Origin: Pseudomonas azotoformans
GTDB taxonomy: Bacteria > Pseudomonadota > Gammaproteobacteria > Pseudomonadales > Pseudomonadaceae
Length of the DNA: 64,000 nucleotides
Direction of reading: 5' to 3'
Assembly (NCBI RefSeq): GCF_001579805.1
Contig: NZ_CP014546.1
Location: 5,828,001 to 5,892,000, forward strand
This document shows, one piece after another, positions 27,244 through 39,359 of this stretch (position 1 is its first letter; each line of letters begins with the position of its first letter). Both the position numbers and the translations under genes were made by a program. A model generated the notes under the pieces. That model worked only from the letters and a program-made list of their open reading frames with translations, was not told the origin of the DNA and did not search any database.

Positions 27244-28044
27244 ATGGACATGCCCATCAACCGCTTCAAACAACGCCTGCGCAACGGCGAGGTACAGATT
27301 GGCCTGTGGCTCGGCCTGGCCGACGCCTATTGCGCGGAATTGGCCGCCAACGCCGGTTTCGACTGGCTGTTGATCGACGGCGAACACGCGCCCAATCACC
27401 TGCACGGCATGCTCGCCCAGTTGCAGGCCGTGGCGCCCTACCCTAGCCAGGCGCTGATCCGCCCGGTGATCGGCGACAGTGCGTTGATCAAGCAACTACT
27501 GGACATCGGCGCCCAGACCCTGCTGGTGCCGATGGTCGAAAGCGCCACCCAGGCCCGCGAACTGGTGCGTGCGATGCGTTATCCGCCCCAAGGGAACCGG
27601 GGTGTGGGCAGTGCACTGGCGCGGGCTTCACGTTGGAACAGCATCCCTGGCTACCTCGATCTGGCGGATGAACAGATGTGCCTGCTGGTGCAGATCGAAA
27701 ACCTTGAAGGCCTGGCGAACCTGGACGAGATTGCCGCCGTCGAAAGCGTGGACGGCGTGTTTATCGGCCCGGCGGATTTGAGTGCGTCGATGGGGCATCG
27801 CGGCAATCCTGGGCATCCCGAGGTCCAAGCGGCGATTGAGCACGCCATCGGGCGCATCGTGCAGTCGGGCAAGGCGGCGGGGATACTCAGTGCGGATGAA
27901 AGCCTGGCGCGGCGCTACATTGAGTTGGGCGCGACGTTTGTCGCGGTCGGCGTGGACACCACGGTGTTGATGCGCGGGTTGCAGGCGCTGGCCGGGACAT
28001 TCAAAGGTGCGCCGGCGCCACCCCATGGCGTCGGCGTGTATTGA
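27244..28044 (+). CDS. hpaI: HpaI, 4-hydroxy-2-oxoheptanedioate aldolase
   Basis: 266 residues, class II pyruvate aldolase of the HpcH/HpaI family. Visible are the start [32 protein letters not shown], the metal ligand region [15 protein letters not shown], and [12 protein letters not shown]. It splits the substrate into pyruvate and succinate semialdehyde, ending the pathway. GGAGG precedes ATG 27244. It is the last gene of the operon and converges with hpaR six bases away. Confidence 0.92.
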   Translation: MDMPINRFKQRLRNGEVQIGLWLGLADAYCAELAANAGFDWLLIDGEHAPNHLHGMLAQLQAVAPYPSQALIRPVIGDSALIKQLLDIGAQTLLVPMVESATQARELVRAMRYPPQGNRGVGSALARASRWNSIPGYLDLADEQMCLLVQIENLEGLANLDEIAAVESVDGVFIGPADLSASMGHRGNPGHPEVQAAIEHAIGRIVQSGKAAGILSADESLARRYIELGATFVAVGVDTTVLMRGLQALAGTFKGAPAPPHGVGVY

Positions 28045-28050
28045 AGCCGC

Positions 28051-28479
28051 TCAACGCTTGAGGTTGATGTTCTTCAAGTCATCCAGCAGACCCAACAGGG
28101 TCTGCAACTTCTCTTCGCCCAACTGATCCTGCAAACGCTGGTAGTTGGCCTCCATGCATTGGCTCATGGACTCGAAACTCGCCTTGCCCTTGTCGGCCAA
28201 TGTCACCAGCACCCGGCGCTGATCCTGCTCGGCTTTGCGCCGGTGCACCATACCGGCGGTTTCCATGCGTACCAGCACGCCGGTCATGCTCGGCTTGAGG
28301 ATGCAGGCCAGTTCCGCCAACTGGTAGATCTCCAGCTCACCGTACTGTTCAAGGATGCGGATGATCCGCCATTGCTGTTCGGTCAGGCCGTGTTCGTTCA
28401 AGGACGGACGGAAAAAACTCATCGCGGCTTCGCGGGCTTGCAGCAGGGTCAAGGTCAGGGACTGGCGAGGTTTGAGCAT
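28051..28479 (-). CDS. hpaR: HpaR, MarR-family repressor of homoprotocatechuate degradation
   Basis: 142 residues. The winged helix (about 35-105) includes LTEQQWRIIRILEQYGELEI, LAELACILKPSMTGVLVRME and the wing RRKAEQDQRRVLVTLADKG. The start MLKPRQSLTLTLLQAREAAM is typical of HpaR, which represses the meta operon until 4-hydroxyphenylacetate or homoprotocatechuate binds. The palindrome at 28504-28517, 25 bp upstream, matches one before hpaG1 and implies autoregulation. Confidence 0.88.
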   Translation of the reverse strand: MLKPRQSLTLTLLQAREAAMSFFRPSLNEHGLTEQQWRIIRILEQYGELEIYQLAELACILKPSMTGVLVRMETAGMVHRRKAEQDQRRVLVTLADKGKASFESMSQCMEANYQRLQDQLGEEKLQTLLGLLDDLKNINLKR

Positions 28480-28503
28480 AGGATCAGGGTCACGAAGTAT
28501 TTA

Positions 28504-28517
28504 GTTAATAATTTAAC
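28504..28517. promoter_or_regulatory. HpaR-type operator upstream of hpaR
   Basis: GTTAATAATTTAAC, a GTTAA-N4-TTAAC palindrome followed by GAAAC. The hpaG1 site is GTTAACAACTTAAC followed by GAACT, so homology extends beyond the palindrome. It lies in the 206-bp divergent region shared with the amine operon, so HpaR could control both. Confidence 0.6.
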
Positions 28518-28685
28518 GAAACTCTAGCATTCCCGGCCGGCGAGCGCGCTATAACTTGTCTAGCGCACCGCCCATGGCGCGCAGAATCAAAAGCCTGGGC
28601 ACGCAGGATCAAGACTTCCACCCCGCCAGGGCCCCTAATGGAGGCATCCGCTTTAGAGCCTTCCTTCACCTTTTCAGGCTGCGCC

Positions 28686-29984
28686 ATGATCAACATCGAA
28701 ACCCCCACGTATTACACCGCCACCAAGAAATACAACCTCAGCTTCCCGACCCTGGAACAGGACATCGACGCCGATGTGGTGGTGATCGGCGGCGGTTTCT
28801 CCGGCATCAACACGGCCCTGGAACTGGCGGAAAAAGGCATCACCAATATCGTCGTGCTTGAAGCGCGTTACCTGGGCTTCGGTGGCACCGGCCGCAATGG
28901 CGGGCAGATCATGGCGGGCATCGGCCATGACCTGGAGAAGATCAAGAAAGACGTCGGCGAAGACGGCCTGCGCCAGGTGTTCGAGATCAGCGACCTGGGC
29001 GCCGACATCATCAAGAGCCGCATCGCCAAGTACAACATCGACGCGGACTTCTGCCACGGCTACGGCTACATGGGCTTCAACGCCCGCCAGGAAAAAACCC
29101 TGCGCGCCTGGGAAAAGGACTTCAAGTCGATCAACAGCCAGCACGAGATCCGCTTTCTCGGCGGTTCCGACGTGCAGCAGATCATTGGTTCCAAAGCCTA
29201 CAGCAGCGCCCTGCTGCACATGGGCGGCGGGCACGTGCATTCGCTGAACCTGTTGCTGGGCGAAGCCACCGCACTGGCCAGCCATGGCGTGCGGATTTTC
29301 GAGAACAGCCCAGCGCTGGAGGTCAGCTATGGCGAGCGCATCACTGTGCGCACCGGACGCGGTTCAGTGCGCGCCAGCAAGTTGCTGTGGGCCTGCGACA
29401 GTTTCCTCAACAAGCTGGAGCCGGAGCTGCACCGTTCGACCATCAACACCTACGCGTTCCAGATGATGACCGAGCCGTTGTCCGAAGAGCTGATCCAGCG
29501 CATCAGCCCGATTCGCGGGGCCTACAGCGACATCCGCCCGGTGATCGACTACTACCGCGTCACCAACGAGAACCGCCTGCTGTTCGGCGCCGCCACACCG
29601 CTGGTGGAGCACATTCCCGGCGACCTCAAGGCGTGGAACCGCAACCTGATGCTGAAGATCTTCCCCTACCTCAAGGATGTGAAGATCGACCTGGCCTGGG
29701 GCGGCCCGATGGCGTGCAGCCCCAACCTGTTCCCGCAGATCGGCACCTTGCCGGGGCGCAGCAACGCGTTTTTCGTGCAGGGCTATTCCGGCTTCGGCGT
29801 AACCCCCAGCCACATCATCTGCAAGGTCCTGGCTGAAGGCATGAGCGAAGGCTCGGCGCGCTATGACCTGGTCAGCTCGATTCATCGCCCGACCATTCTC
29901 GGCAAGGACGCGATCCGGCCCTTGCTGCTGACGGCGGGCAAATCCTGGCACCAACTTTCCGGTTATTGGAACGGGCGCCGCTAA
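28686..29984 (+). CDS. FAD-dependent amine oxidoreductase (DAO/PuuB family)
   Basis: 432 residues from ATG 28686 (MINIETPTYY); an in-frame ATG at 28638 is less likely. The Rossmann FAD motif is VVVIGGGFSGINTALELAEK and the second glycine-rich motif is GFGGTGRNGGQIMAGIGHDL. The C-terminal half has YRVTNENRLLFGAATP and the terminal FAD-contact block FFVQGYSGFGVTPSHI. It belongs to the group with gamma-glutamylputrescine oxidase and other amine oxidases. With FeaR, an amine permease and a FeaB-like dehydrogenase nearby, oxidative deamination of a phenolic amine such as tyramine is inferred. First gene of a five-gene operon. Confidence 0.8.
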   Translation: MINIETPTYYTATKKYNLSFPTLEQDIDADVVVIGGGFSGINTALELAEKGITNIVVLEARYLGFGGTGRNGGQIMAGIGHDLEKIKKDVGEDGLRQVFEISDLGADIIKSRIAKYNIDADFCHGYGYMGFNARQEKTLRAWEKDFKSINSQHEIRFLGGSDVQQIIGSKAYSSALLHMGGGHVHSLNLLLGEATALASHGVRIFENSPALEVSYGERITVRTGRGSVRASKLLWACDSFLNKLEPELHRSTINTYAFQMMTEPLSEELIQRISPIRGAYSDIRPVIDYYRVTNENRLLFGAATPLVEHIPGDLKAWNRNLMLKIFPYLKDVKIDLAWGGPMACSPNLFPQIGTLPGRSNAFFVQGYSGFGVTPSHIICKVLAEGMSEGSARYDLVSSIHRPTILGKDAIRPLLLTAGKSWHQLSGYWNGRR

Positions 29985-30015
29985 CCCCCTTTTTTCCTCA
30001 TCAGGAGCAACTGCC

Positions 30016-30381
30016 ATGACCCTCACTACGCTCAAACACAACATCCAGCTGTCGGAACTCGACCCCTGGGGCACCGTGGCCGACCTCGGTTCGCAGATTC
30101 TCGAAGGTGAAGTGCGAGCCTTCGGCAAGATGACCTTCGGCGCGCCCACCGACCCGGTCAGCAGCGCTTATTTCGGCACCACCCAGGGCAAATTCCGCAT
30201 GGTCTACCCGTTCACCGAACAAGCCACAGTGGTGACCGGCGAAGTACTGCTCACCGACGAGTCCACTGGCCAAACCACGCGCTACAAAAGCGGTGATAGC
30301 TGGTTCGTGACCAAGGGCACGCCGGTGTTGTGGGAAGTGCTCAGCGAAAGCTTCGTCAAACACTACTTTGCCGTCGTGTAA
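30016..30381 (+). CDS. Cupin-domain protein
   Basis: 121 residues, a single small cupin of the DUF861 type: YFGTTQGKFRMVYPFTEQAT, VVTGEVLLTDESTG, GDSWFVTKGTPVLWEVLSES. The central YPF..Q..V..GEV...D pattern is that of (S)-ureidoglycine-like and ethanolamine-linked cupins. Histidine metal ligands are few, so catalysis is uncertain. It follows the FAD oxidoreductase by 31 bp and precedes the MoaF-like gene by 13 bp. This fixed partnership suggests handling of the imine or aldehyde product, but the function is unknown. Confidence 0.7.
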   Translation: MTLTTLKHNIQLSELDPWGTVADLGSQILEGEVRAFGKMTFGAPTDPVSSAYFGTTQGKFRMVYPFTEQATVVTGEVLLTDESTGQTTRYKSGDSWFVTKGTPVLWEVLSESFVKHYFAVV

Positions 30382-30394
30382 GGGAGACGTGGCC

Positions 30395-31216
30395 ATGACG
30401 AGTTCTTCTGACTGGATCACCGTAGGGGCGCTGGCCGACGGTTTCGCCCCGGACGCGTTCATCCTGCCTAATCTTGCCGAATTGGCGGGCCAGACCTTCA
30501 CCCTGCACTTCGCCAACGGCTGGCAGATCGAGCACCGCTTCGAGCAGGACCGCCTGGCCTGGCATGCTGCCGACGGCCACTCCAGCGGCAGTGCGGCTTA
30601 CCGCGCCACTTCGATCCGCCCAGGCCTGTACCTGGTCGATTTCATCAAGCATGAGGCTGGGCACAGCTGGTCGATCAGCCTGGTGCTGGACACGCCGAAC
30701 GCCTCATTCACTGCAGTGATCGGACGCCTGCCGGACCCGGCCGAGACCCACGAAGGTCTTTATCACCGCGCCCTCGCCGGTAAACCGCTGACCTCGGTCG
30801 AAGTGGACTTCCTCCACGGCAGCCTCGACCGCCCATGGCAGGCCGGCCTCTGCCTGCACGCGCCCACCGACGAACTGGTGGGCCTGCGCAACCGATACCG
30901 CTACAGCCCCAGCGAAGTCTACGAACACATTTACCTCAACGAGCGCTTCTACGCCTGGCAGTGCCTCAAGGGCGTGGAGCAAGGCCTGTGCGACACCGAC
31001 CGCTGCCATTACTACAAGATCGCCGAGCAGCTGTACCTGTTCGTGTGGCAGGAGAAGATCGTACCCACCCTCGGCCTGGTGCTGATCGACCTGCAGCAGC
31101 ACCGCAGTGACGGCAAGATCTTCGGTTATGCGGGCGCGTCCTTCGATGCGCTGTCGAACTTCCCGATCAGCTCGTATTGCCAGGTGCTCAACCGTACGGA
31201 GTATCCCGATGACTGA
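30395..31216 (+). CDS. MoaF-like protein of amine catabolism
   Basis: 273 residues with two lipocalin-like halves. The first is around LAELAGQTFTLHFANGWQIE; the second is the MoaF C-terminal type with ELVGLRNRYRYSPSEVYEHI and YYKIAEQLYLFVWQEKI. MoaF genes belong to the monoamine (mao/tyn) regulon of enterobacteria near tynP/tynA. They have no role in molybdopterin synthesis despite the older name 'molybdenum cofactor biosynthesis protein F'. The biochemical role is unknown. The stop overlaps the next gene by 8 bp. Confidence 0.75.
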   Translation: MTSSSDWITVGALADGFAPDAFILPNLAELAGQTFTLHFANGWQIEHRFEQDRLAWHAADGHSSGSAAYRATSIRPGLYLVDFIKHEAGHSWSISLVLDTPNASFTAVIGRLPDPAETHEGLYHRALAGKPLTSVEVDFLHGSLDRPWQAGLCLHAPTDELVGLRNRYRYSPSEVYEHIYLNERFYAWQCLKGVEQGLCDTDRCHYYKIAEQLYLFVWQEKIVPTLGLVLIDLQQHRSDGKIFGYAGASFDALSNFPISSYCQVLNRTEYPDD

Positions 31217-32009
31217 GCCGCGTACGGTGGTGATCACCGGGGCCGGTACGGGCATCGGCGCCGCGTGTGCCCGCCTGTATGCCCAGGAAGGCGCACGCCT
31301 GGTGTTGATCGGGCGGCGCCGTGAGCCATTGGAACAGGTGGCACAGGACACTGGCGGCCTGATCCTGGTGGGCGATGCCGCCTGCCCGCAGACCTGGGAC
31401 GGGTTTATCCAACAGATCCGCGAGCGTTATGGACGCCTCGATGTGCTGCTGGCCTGTGCCGGCGGGCATGGCCTGGGCAGCGCGACCCTGACCAGCCCCG
31501 CCACCTGGGAAAGCGCCCTGCGCAGCAACCTGGACAGCGCGTTCTACAGCGCCCGCGCGTGCTTGCCACTGTTGCAGGAAAGCGCGGGGAGTATCGTGTT
31601 GATCGGCTCCATCGCCTCCCTGGCGGCGGGGCCCGAGGTGTGCGGCTACACCACGGCCAAACATGCGTTGCTCGGGCTCAATCGCTCGCTGGCGCGGGAC
31701 TATGGGCCGCACGGTGTGCGAGTGAACGCGGTGTGCCCCGGCTGGGTGCGAACGCCCATGGCCGATGCGGAGATGCAGCCGTTGATGGACGCCTATGGCG
31801 TCACGTTGCAGCAGGCCTATGACCGGGTCTGCGCCGACGTGCCGTTGCGCCGCGCCGCCAGTGCCGAAGAGATCGCCAAGGTGTGTCGCTTCCTGGCGTC
31901 CAGTGATGCGTCGATCATCACCGGAGCAACGCTGGTGGCCGATGGCGGTTCCAGCATTGTCGATGTACCAACGCTGGCGTTCGCTCACATGGAGAATGCC
32001 CATGCATGA
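31209..32009 (+). CDS. Short-chain dehydrogenase/reductase (SDR) 1
   Basis: 266 residues. Cofactor motif VVITGAGTGIGAACARLYAQ, structural NAG-equivalent LLACAGG, catalytic Ser in IVLIGSIASLAAGPEV, YTTAK as the Tyr-x-x-x-Lys pair, and C-terminal ITGATLVADGGSSIVD. It is a complete classical SDR. It lies between MoaF and a second SDR with 8-bp overlaps on both sides, so all three are tightly coupled. The substrate is probably a hydroxylated intermediate of the amine pathway (inference). Confidence 0.82.
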   Translation: MTEPRTVVITGAGTGIGAACARLYAQEGARLVLIGRRREPLEQVAQDTGGLILVGDAACPQTWDGFIQQIRERYGRLDVLLACAGGHGLGSATLTSPATWESALRSNLDSAFYSARACLPLLQESAGSIVLIGSIASLAAGPEVCGYTTAKHALLGLNRSLARDYGPHGVRVNAVCPGWVRTPMADAEMQPLMDAYGVTLQQAYDRVCADVPLRRAASAEEIAKVCRFLASSDASIITGATLVADGGSSIVDVPTLAFAHMENAHA

Positions 32010-32754
32010 CCTGGATTTCAGCGGGCAAGGGGTGTTGGTCACGGGCGGTGCCCAGGGCATTGGCCGAGGTATCGTCGAGGCATTTGCCAGGCGTGGCGCG
32101 CAGGTGGTGATTGCCGACCGACAGCGGGAACAGGCTGAGGCGGTCGCGACTGAGTTGTCCGCGCAGGGCTATCGGGTTGACGCGGTCGGCGTCGACCTGG
32201 CCGAATCAGCAGCGGTGTTTGAGTGCGTTCAACGGCTGCCACGCCTGGATATCCTGGTACACAACGCCGGGTATTTTCCGCTGACGGCCTTTGAAGACAT
32301 CACCCCGGACATCCTGCATCGCACGTTGGCGGTCAACCTGTCGGCGCTGTTCTGGCTGACCCAGGCTGCGTTGCCGGCGTTTCGCGAACAAGGCCGAGGC
32401 TGCGTGCTGGTGACCTCTTCGGTGACCGGCAACCGTGTCGGTTATCCGGGCCTCAGTCACTACGCGGCGTCCAAGGCCGGGGTCAACGGTTTTATCCGCA
32501 ACGCGGCGCTGGAACTGGCACCGTTGAAGGTGCGGGTCAATGGCGTGGAACCGGGCATGATCGCCACACCGGCGATGGGTAACCTGGGCGACGCCGCATT
32601 GAATGACAGCATCGCCCGCCGCGTGCCACTTGGGCGCCTGGGCGAGGCGGCGGATATCGCCGGGGCCATGCTGTTCCTCGCCTCCGACCTCGCCAGCTAC
32701 ATCACCGGGCAGACCCTGGTGGTGGACGGTGGGTCCACCCTGCCAGAAGTCTGA
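32002..32754 (+). CDS. Short-chain dehydrogenase/reductase (SDR) 2
   Basis: 250 residues. VLVTGGAQGIGRGIVEAFAR, NAG in LVHNAGYFPL, catalytic Ser in VLVTSSVTGNRVG, YAASK as Tyr-x-x-x-Lys, and ITGQTLVVDGGSTLPEV at the C-terminus. GGAGA precedes ATG 32002. Last gene of the amine operon; it converges with feaR, five bases apart. Two consecutive SDRs suggest a two-step oxidation or an epimerisation of a secondary alcohol. The substrate is not known. Confidence 0.82.
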   Translation: MHDLDFSGQGVLVTGGAQGIGRGIVEAFARRGAQVVIADRQREQAEAVATELSAQGYRVDAVGVDLAESAAVFECVQRLPRLDILVHNAGYFPLTAFEDITPDILHRTLAVNLSALFWLTQAALPAFREQGRGCVLVTSSVTGNRVGYPGLSHYAASKAGVNGFIRNAALELAPLKVRVNGVEPGMIATPAMGNLGDAALNDSIARRVPLGRLGEAADIAGAMLFLASDLASYITGQTLVVDGGSTLPEV

Positions 32755-32759
32755 CCCGC

Positions 32760-33701
32760 CTACGCCCCCACCGCCTGCATCCGGCTCGAACGGAAATCCT
32801 TGGGCGACACCTCGAACTGCTTCTTGAACGACCGGCTGAAATGCGCCGAATCGGTAAAGCCCCACTTGTAGGCAATCGAGGTGATCGACTCGCTGCGCAG
32901 GAACGGGTTGGTCAAGTCATCCGCACTGCGTTTGAGTCGCGCGCGCTGAATGTAGCGGCAGACGCTGTCGTCCTGCTCTTCAAACAGACGGTACAAGTGG
33001 CGCACTGAAATGTTCAGCCGATTGGCCAGGCCGATCGGGCTGAGGCCTGGCTGGCTCAGGGATTCATCGATGACCTTCTGCACATAGCTGCGCAGGTTGT
33101 TGCCCTGCAACAGTGCCAAGCCTTCGCGGCATTCGTCGCCCTGCTCCAGCGCCGAGCCGAGCAGCGACACGAAAGCGCTTTGCAGCGCCTCCACTTCACC
33201 TGCGCCGTCTTCGGTGTCGTCCTTGCAGAGTTGGTCCATCAGTACATGCAACATGCGTCCGCAGGCCTTGGTCGAGGAGATCTTGCCGAAGGCGCGCGCG
33301 TCGCCGCCCAGGTGCTTGCACACTTGCGGGCGTGACAGGGACAGCGAGGCGTGTTCGATGAGGCCGAAGGGTGTGATTTCGATGGAGCCTACCGAGTCCA
33401 TCAGCAGCATTTCGCCAGGGGCCAGTTGCAGGGTCTGGCCGTTCTGTACGATCTGCGAGTAGCCGCTGCGCTGGCTGACCAGGAAGCAATCCTGGTCGTT
33501 GTCGTGGTCGGCATGGTGCGCCGGGCGTTTGATCAGCCCGGCATTGGTGCGCAGGATCGCGACGCCGCGTGGCAGGTCTTTGATCTCGCCGATGAACAGT
33601 GAGCGGTTGAATGCCAGTTCGGTGTCGAAGTAACCGCACGCGGCGCGTAGGTCGCGGTTCCAGGTGTCCAGCCCGTCGTGTGCATGCTGTGGGATGCTCA
33701 T
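32760..33701 (-). CDS. feaR: FeaR-like AraC-family regulator of amine catabolism
   Basis: 313 residues from ATG 33701 (GGAG seven bases upstream). The N-terminal AraC-binding-like domain contains FLVSQRSGYSQIVQNGQTLQ and GEMLLMDSVGSIEI. The C-terminal double HTH contains ANRLNISVRHLYRLFEEQ and ITSIAYKWGFTDSAHFSRSF. This arrangement matches FeaR, the activator of tyramine/phenylethylamine oxidase (tynA) and phenylacetaldehyde dehydrogenase (feaB). Neighbouring amine oxidase, permease and aldehyde dehydrogenase genes fit. Confidence 0.78.
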   Translation of the reverse strand: MSIPQHAHDGLDTWNRDLRAACGYFDTELAFNRSLFIGEIKDLPRGVAILRTNAGLIKRPAHHADHDNDQDCFLVSQRSGYSQIVQNGQTLQLAPGEMLLMDSVGSIEITPFGLIEHASLSLSRPQVCKHLGGDARAFGKISSTKACGRMLHVLMDQLCKDDTEDGAGEVEALQSAFVSLLGSALEQGDECREGLALLQGNNLRSYVQKVIDESLSQPGLSPIGLANRLNISVRHLYRLFEEQDDSVCRYIQRARLKRSADDLTNPFLRSESITSIAYKWGFTDSAHFSRSFKKQFEVSPKDFRSSRMQAVGA

Positions 33702-33745
33702 GGGGTGTCTCCGCAAAGGATTCTTTTTGTTGTTCTGGCGCAATA

Positions 33746-33759
33746 GTTAACATGTTATC
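33746..33759. promoter_or_regulatory. HpaR-like half-conserved site upstream of feaR
   Basis: GTTAACATGTTATC resembles the upstream copy before hpaG1 (GTTAACATATTAAT), with 11 of 14 bases identical. It lies 45 bp upstream of the feaR start. Possible HpaR control of feaR is inferred; the match is weaker than the two main operators. Confidence 0.3.
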
Positions 33760-33814
33760 TATATACGCGCAACAACAACCTGTTTGCCCTTTGCAGAAGC
33801 ACTAATGATGCCAA

Positions 33815-34381
33815 TCAGAGGTTCGACAACACTCGATTCAATCCGGCCAGCGCCGCGAGTAAATGACTGCGTTGCGCAGGGCTTAATGCGATGTAGCGTC
33901 GAAAGGCGGGTAAACGATTGACCACCTCACTGCCGCCCATGTGCTCCAGGCGCACGCACCATTGCTGACCCAGCAGCTCGATGCGCAAGCGCTTGAAATC
34001 CAGCGGCATCAGCGCCTGGAACACTCCGTCGTCCGCGATCAGACGCGCCTGCAACTCACGCCCCAATGCCTGATTGCCGGAGCGGCGCCGTACACGAATG
34101 CCAGTGCGTCGAATCGCGCCGCCATGGTGCACCTCGAAGCTCGCGGTGCCCTCTGTCGCAGTGGGTACACGCAGGACGAACTCTGTCAGCACCAGGTGCA
34201 TCAACAACTGCGACTCGGTGCGCTCGACTATCTCGAACGCTACGCCGTCCACTTCAAGTGTCGCCAACCCGAGGTTGCGCCGCAGGTGCGCCAGGGTCAC
34301 TCCCGGTCGATAGCCTGCCGGCGCGCGATCGGCGCGAAACAGTTCAAACAGTCTTTGCCGCAAAGTCGCCATAACGCTCAT
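33815..34381 (-). CDS. DUF3156 family protein
   Basis: 188 residues (ATG 34381; ATG 34372 also possible). No signal peptide or membrane segment. A compact alpha/beta protein with VDGVAFEIVERTESQLLMHL and FKRLRIELLGQQWCVRLEHM. I recall it as DUF3156, found in Pseudomonas beside amine or amino-acid permeases. Its start lies inside the 3' end of the permease gene (38-bp overlap), so it is translationally coupled. Function unknown. Confidence 0.6.
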   Translation of the reverse strand: MSVMATLRQRLFELFRADRAPAGYRPGVTLAHLRRNLGLATLEVDGVAFEIVERTESQLLMHLVLTEFVLRVPTATEGTASFEVHHGGAIRRTGIRVRRRSGNQALGRELQARLIADDGVFQALMPLDFKRLRIELLGQQWCVRLEHMGGSEVVNRLPAFRRYIALSPAQRSHLLAALAGLNRVLSNL

Positions 34382-35843
34382 CGGCCAGCTCCGGTTGATG
34401 ACTGAATTCCTTTGCCAACACGTCCTCCACGGAGGCCGGTTTGAAGGGGTTGACCTTTTGCACCACCAAGGTCCAGAACAGCGCGTACGCGGCGGTGCCG
34501 CCCAGCATCACGCCAAAGGGTACGTAGATGTCCGCCGGGTTCATGCCCGGTGGCGTGATGAACCACATGCCGAGCAGGATGCCGATGCTCGATACGATCT
34601 GTGGCAGTGGGAACCACGGCGAGCGATACGCCCGTGGCAGGTCCGGCCGACGGATGCGCAGGCTCACCACCGAGATCGTCACCAGCAGGTAGGCAAAGCT
34701 CCACGCACACACCGCCGCCAGCACCAGGTGCATGATGTTGTCAGTGTTGCCGCCCAGGTACAGCGCGTGCAGGCAAGGAATCAGCATCGCCACCAGGATG
34801 CACAGCAACGGCGTCTTGAAACGTGGGTGCAGGTAGGTGAAGACCTTGGGCAACGCGCCGTCCACCGCCATGCCGTAGAGAATGCGTGGCACGCCGGCCA
34901 TCAAGGTGTTGATGGTGGCTGCGCCGGCAAACAGGAAGCCGATGCCCAGCCACAGCGGGCCGATTTGGCCCATCACTTGTTCGGCGAATTTGGGGATGGC
35001 CATGGGCGTGTCCAGCAGGTGCACGCCGGAGGCGGCATCGAGTACCACGTTTTCGACTTGGCGTTTCATCGCTGCGCCGTAGATGAACATGCACGTGGCC
35101 ACGCCCATCAGCCCCAGCATCATCGCGCGTGGCATGACCTTGGCCGATTGGCGCAGGTCTGGCGCCAGCGGTGTGACGAATTCGCAGCCGACGAACATGA
35201 ACATCGCCATGCCCACCAACGACAGCACGGTGATCAGGTCGGTGCCCACCAGCGACTCACCGAACCAGCCGTCCAACTGCACGGCGGGCGCGGCGATCAG
35301 GCCCAGCACGCCGAACACCATCAAGGTGGTCCACATGCCGAAGGTGAGGATGATTTCCGCTCGGCCAAATGCGCTGACGCCAAACGCGTTCAGCACACCA
35401 AAAACGATCACGAAGCCGACGCCCAGCAACCACGAGCCACCGGCCGATTCCGCCAAGGTGTTGAGGTGCTCGAAGTTCACTAGGGCCATGACCCCGGACA
35501 GGATGGTTTCGGCAGTGCCGGCGAACACATGCACGATCAGGTACGCCGACAAGGTGCCGGTGATCGCGAAAAACCGCCCCATGCCGCAGTTGATGTAGTC
35601 GTACACCGAGCCGGTGGTGGGCAGGATCGAGGCGGCCTCGGCGAAGGTGGTGGCCTGGGCGAGCATCATCACCACGGCGATCAGCATCGCCAGGGCGAAC
35701 GCACTGCCGCCGATGCCAAAACCCATGGTGGCGGTGAGAATCACCGGGCTGGCCATGATCAGGCCAATGGTGCTGGCCAAGGCGGTGGGGAAACCTACCG
35801 TGCCCCGGTTGAGGTGCGCGGTGAGTCGCTCATTGATCGACAT
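34344..35843 (-). CDS. APC-family amine/amino-acid permease
   Basis: 499 residues from ATG 35843 (GAGGA upstream) with about twelve hydrophobic segments. The first reads ALASTIGLIMASPVILTATM, where the glycine-rich TM1 break of APC transporters is retained. The cytoplasmic TM8 region LFAGAATINTLMAGVPRILYGMAVDGALP is typical. Within a FeaR-linked amine cluster it most likely imports the aromatic amine substrate, like TynP in enterobacteria. It diverges from the outer-membrane channel gene. Confidence 0.82.
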   Translation of the reverse strand: MSINERLTAHLNRGTVGFPTALASTIGLIMASPVILTATMGFGIGGSAFALAMLIAVVMMLAQATTFAEAASILPTTGSVYDYINCGMGRFFAITGTLSAYLIVHVFAGTAETILSGVMALVNFEHLNTLAESAGGSWLLGVGFVIVFGVLNAFGVSAFGRAEIILTFGMWTTLMVFGVLGLIAAPAVQLDGWFGESLVGTDLITVLSLVGMAMFMFVGCEFVTPLAPDLRQSAKVMPRAMMLGLMGVATCMFIYGAAMKRQVENVVLDAASGVHLLDTPMAIPKFAEQVMGQIGPLWLGIGFLFAGAATINTLMAGVPRILYGMAVDGALPKVFTYLHPRFKTPLLCILVAMLIPCLHALYLGGNTDNIMHLVLAAVCAWSFAYLLVTISVVSLRIRRPDLPRAYRSPWFPLPQIVSSIGILLGMWFITPPGMNPADIYVPFGVMLGGTAAYALFWTLVVQKVNPFKPASVEDVLAKEFSHQPELADERYGDFAAKTV

Positions 35844-36060
35844 GATGGGGTCCTCGAAAGCGGTTTTTTTTAATGTGTCAGCACTCTGCGCCCCACTCAC
35901 GTTGATCGTCTTGCCCCTGTCTGCCGCCGGTTTTGTTGCTCCCTGCCACAGCGTAGGGCGTGGCGGCCTGGGTCAATTCCCTGGCACGCAGAGAAAAGAC
36001 ATCGCCCCCCGCGCTCGCCCTAATGCGCCCTCACTCTTAACCAAGATGGGGACAATAACA

Positions 36061-39123
<3,063 letters not shown>

Positions 39124-39359
39124 GGACGGCCCTGCTTATTATTGGAAGTCCGGCGGGCGCTCCGGGTTGAGGAACGGCGCCTGATGCAGGGCCAGTATCG
39201 ATGGGCGCGCGCAGGTGGAAAATGCACGTTCCGCAGGCAAGGTTGTACTTTTCATAGGCACGGCAACCATAGGCATAAAGCCTGGCAGGCAGAGTCAAGC
39301 CATGGTCCGGTGGCTTGGTTACCCTCGGGCTTTCCTTTGTGAACTGCCAGGAACCTGCC

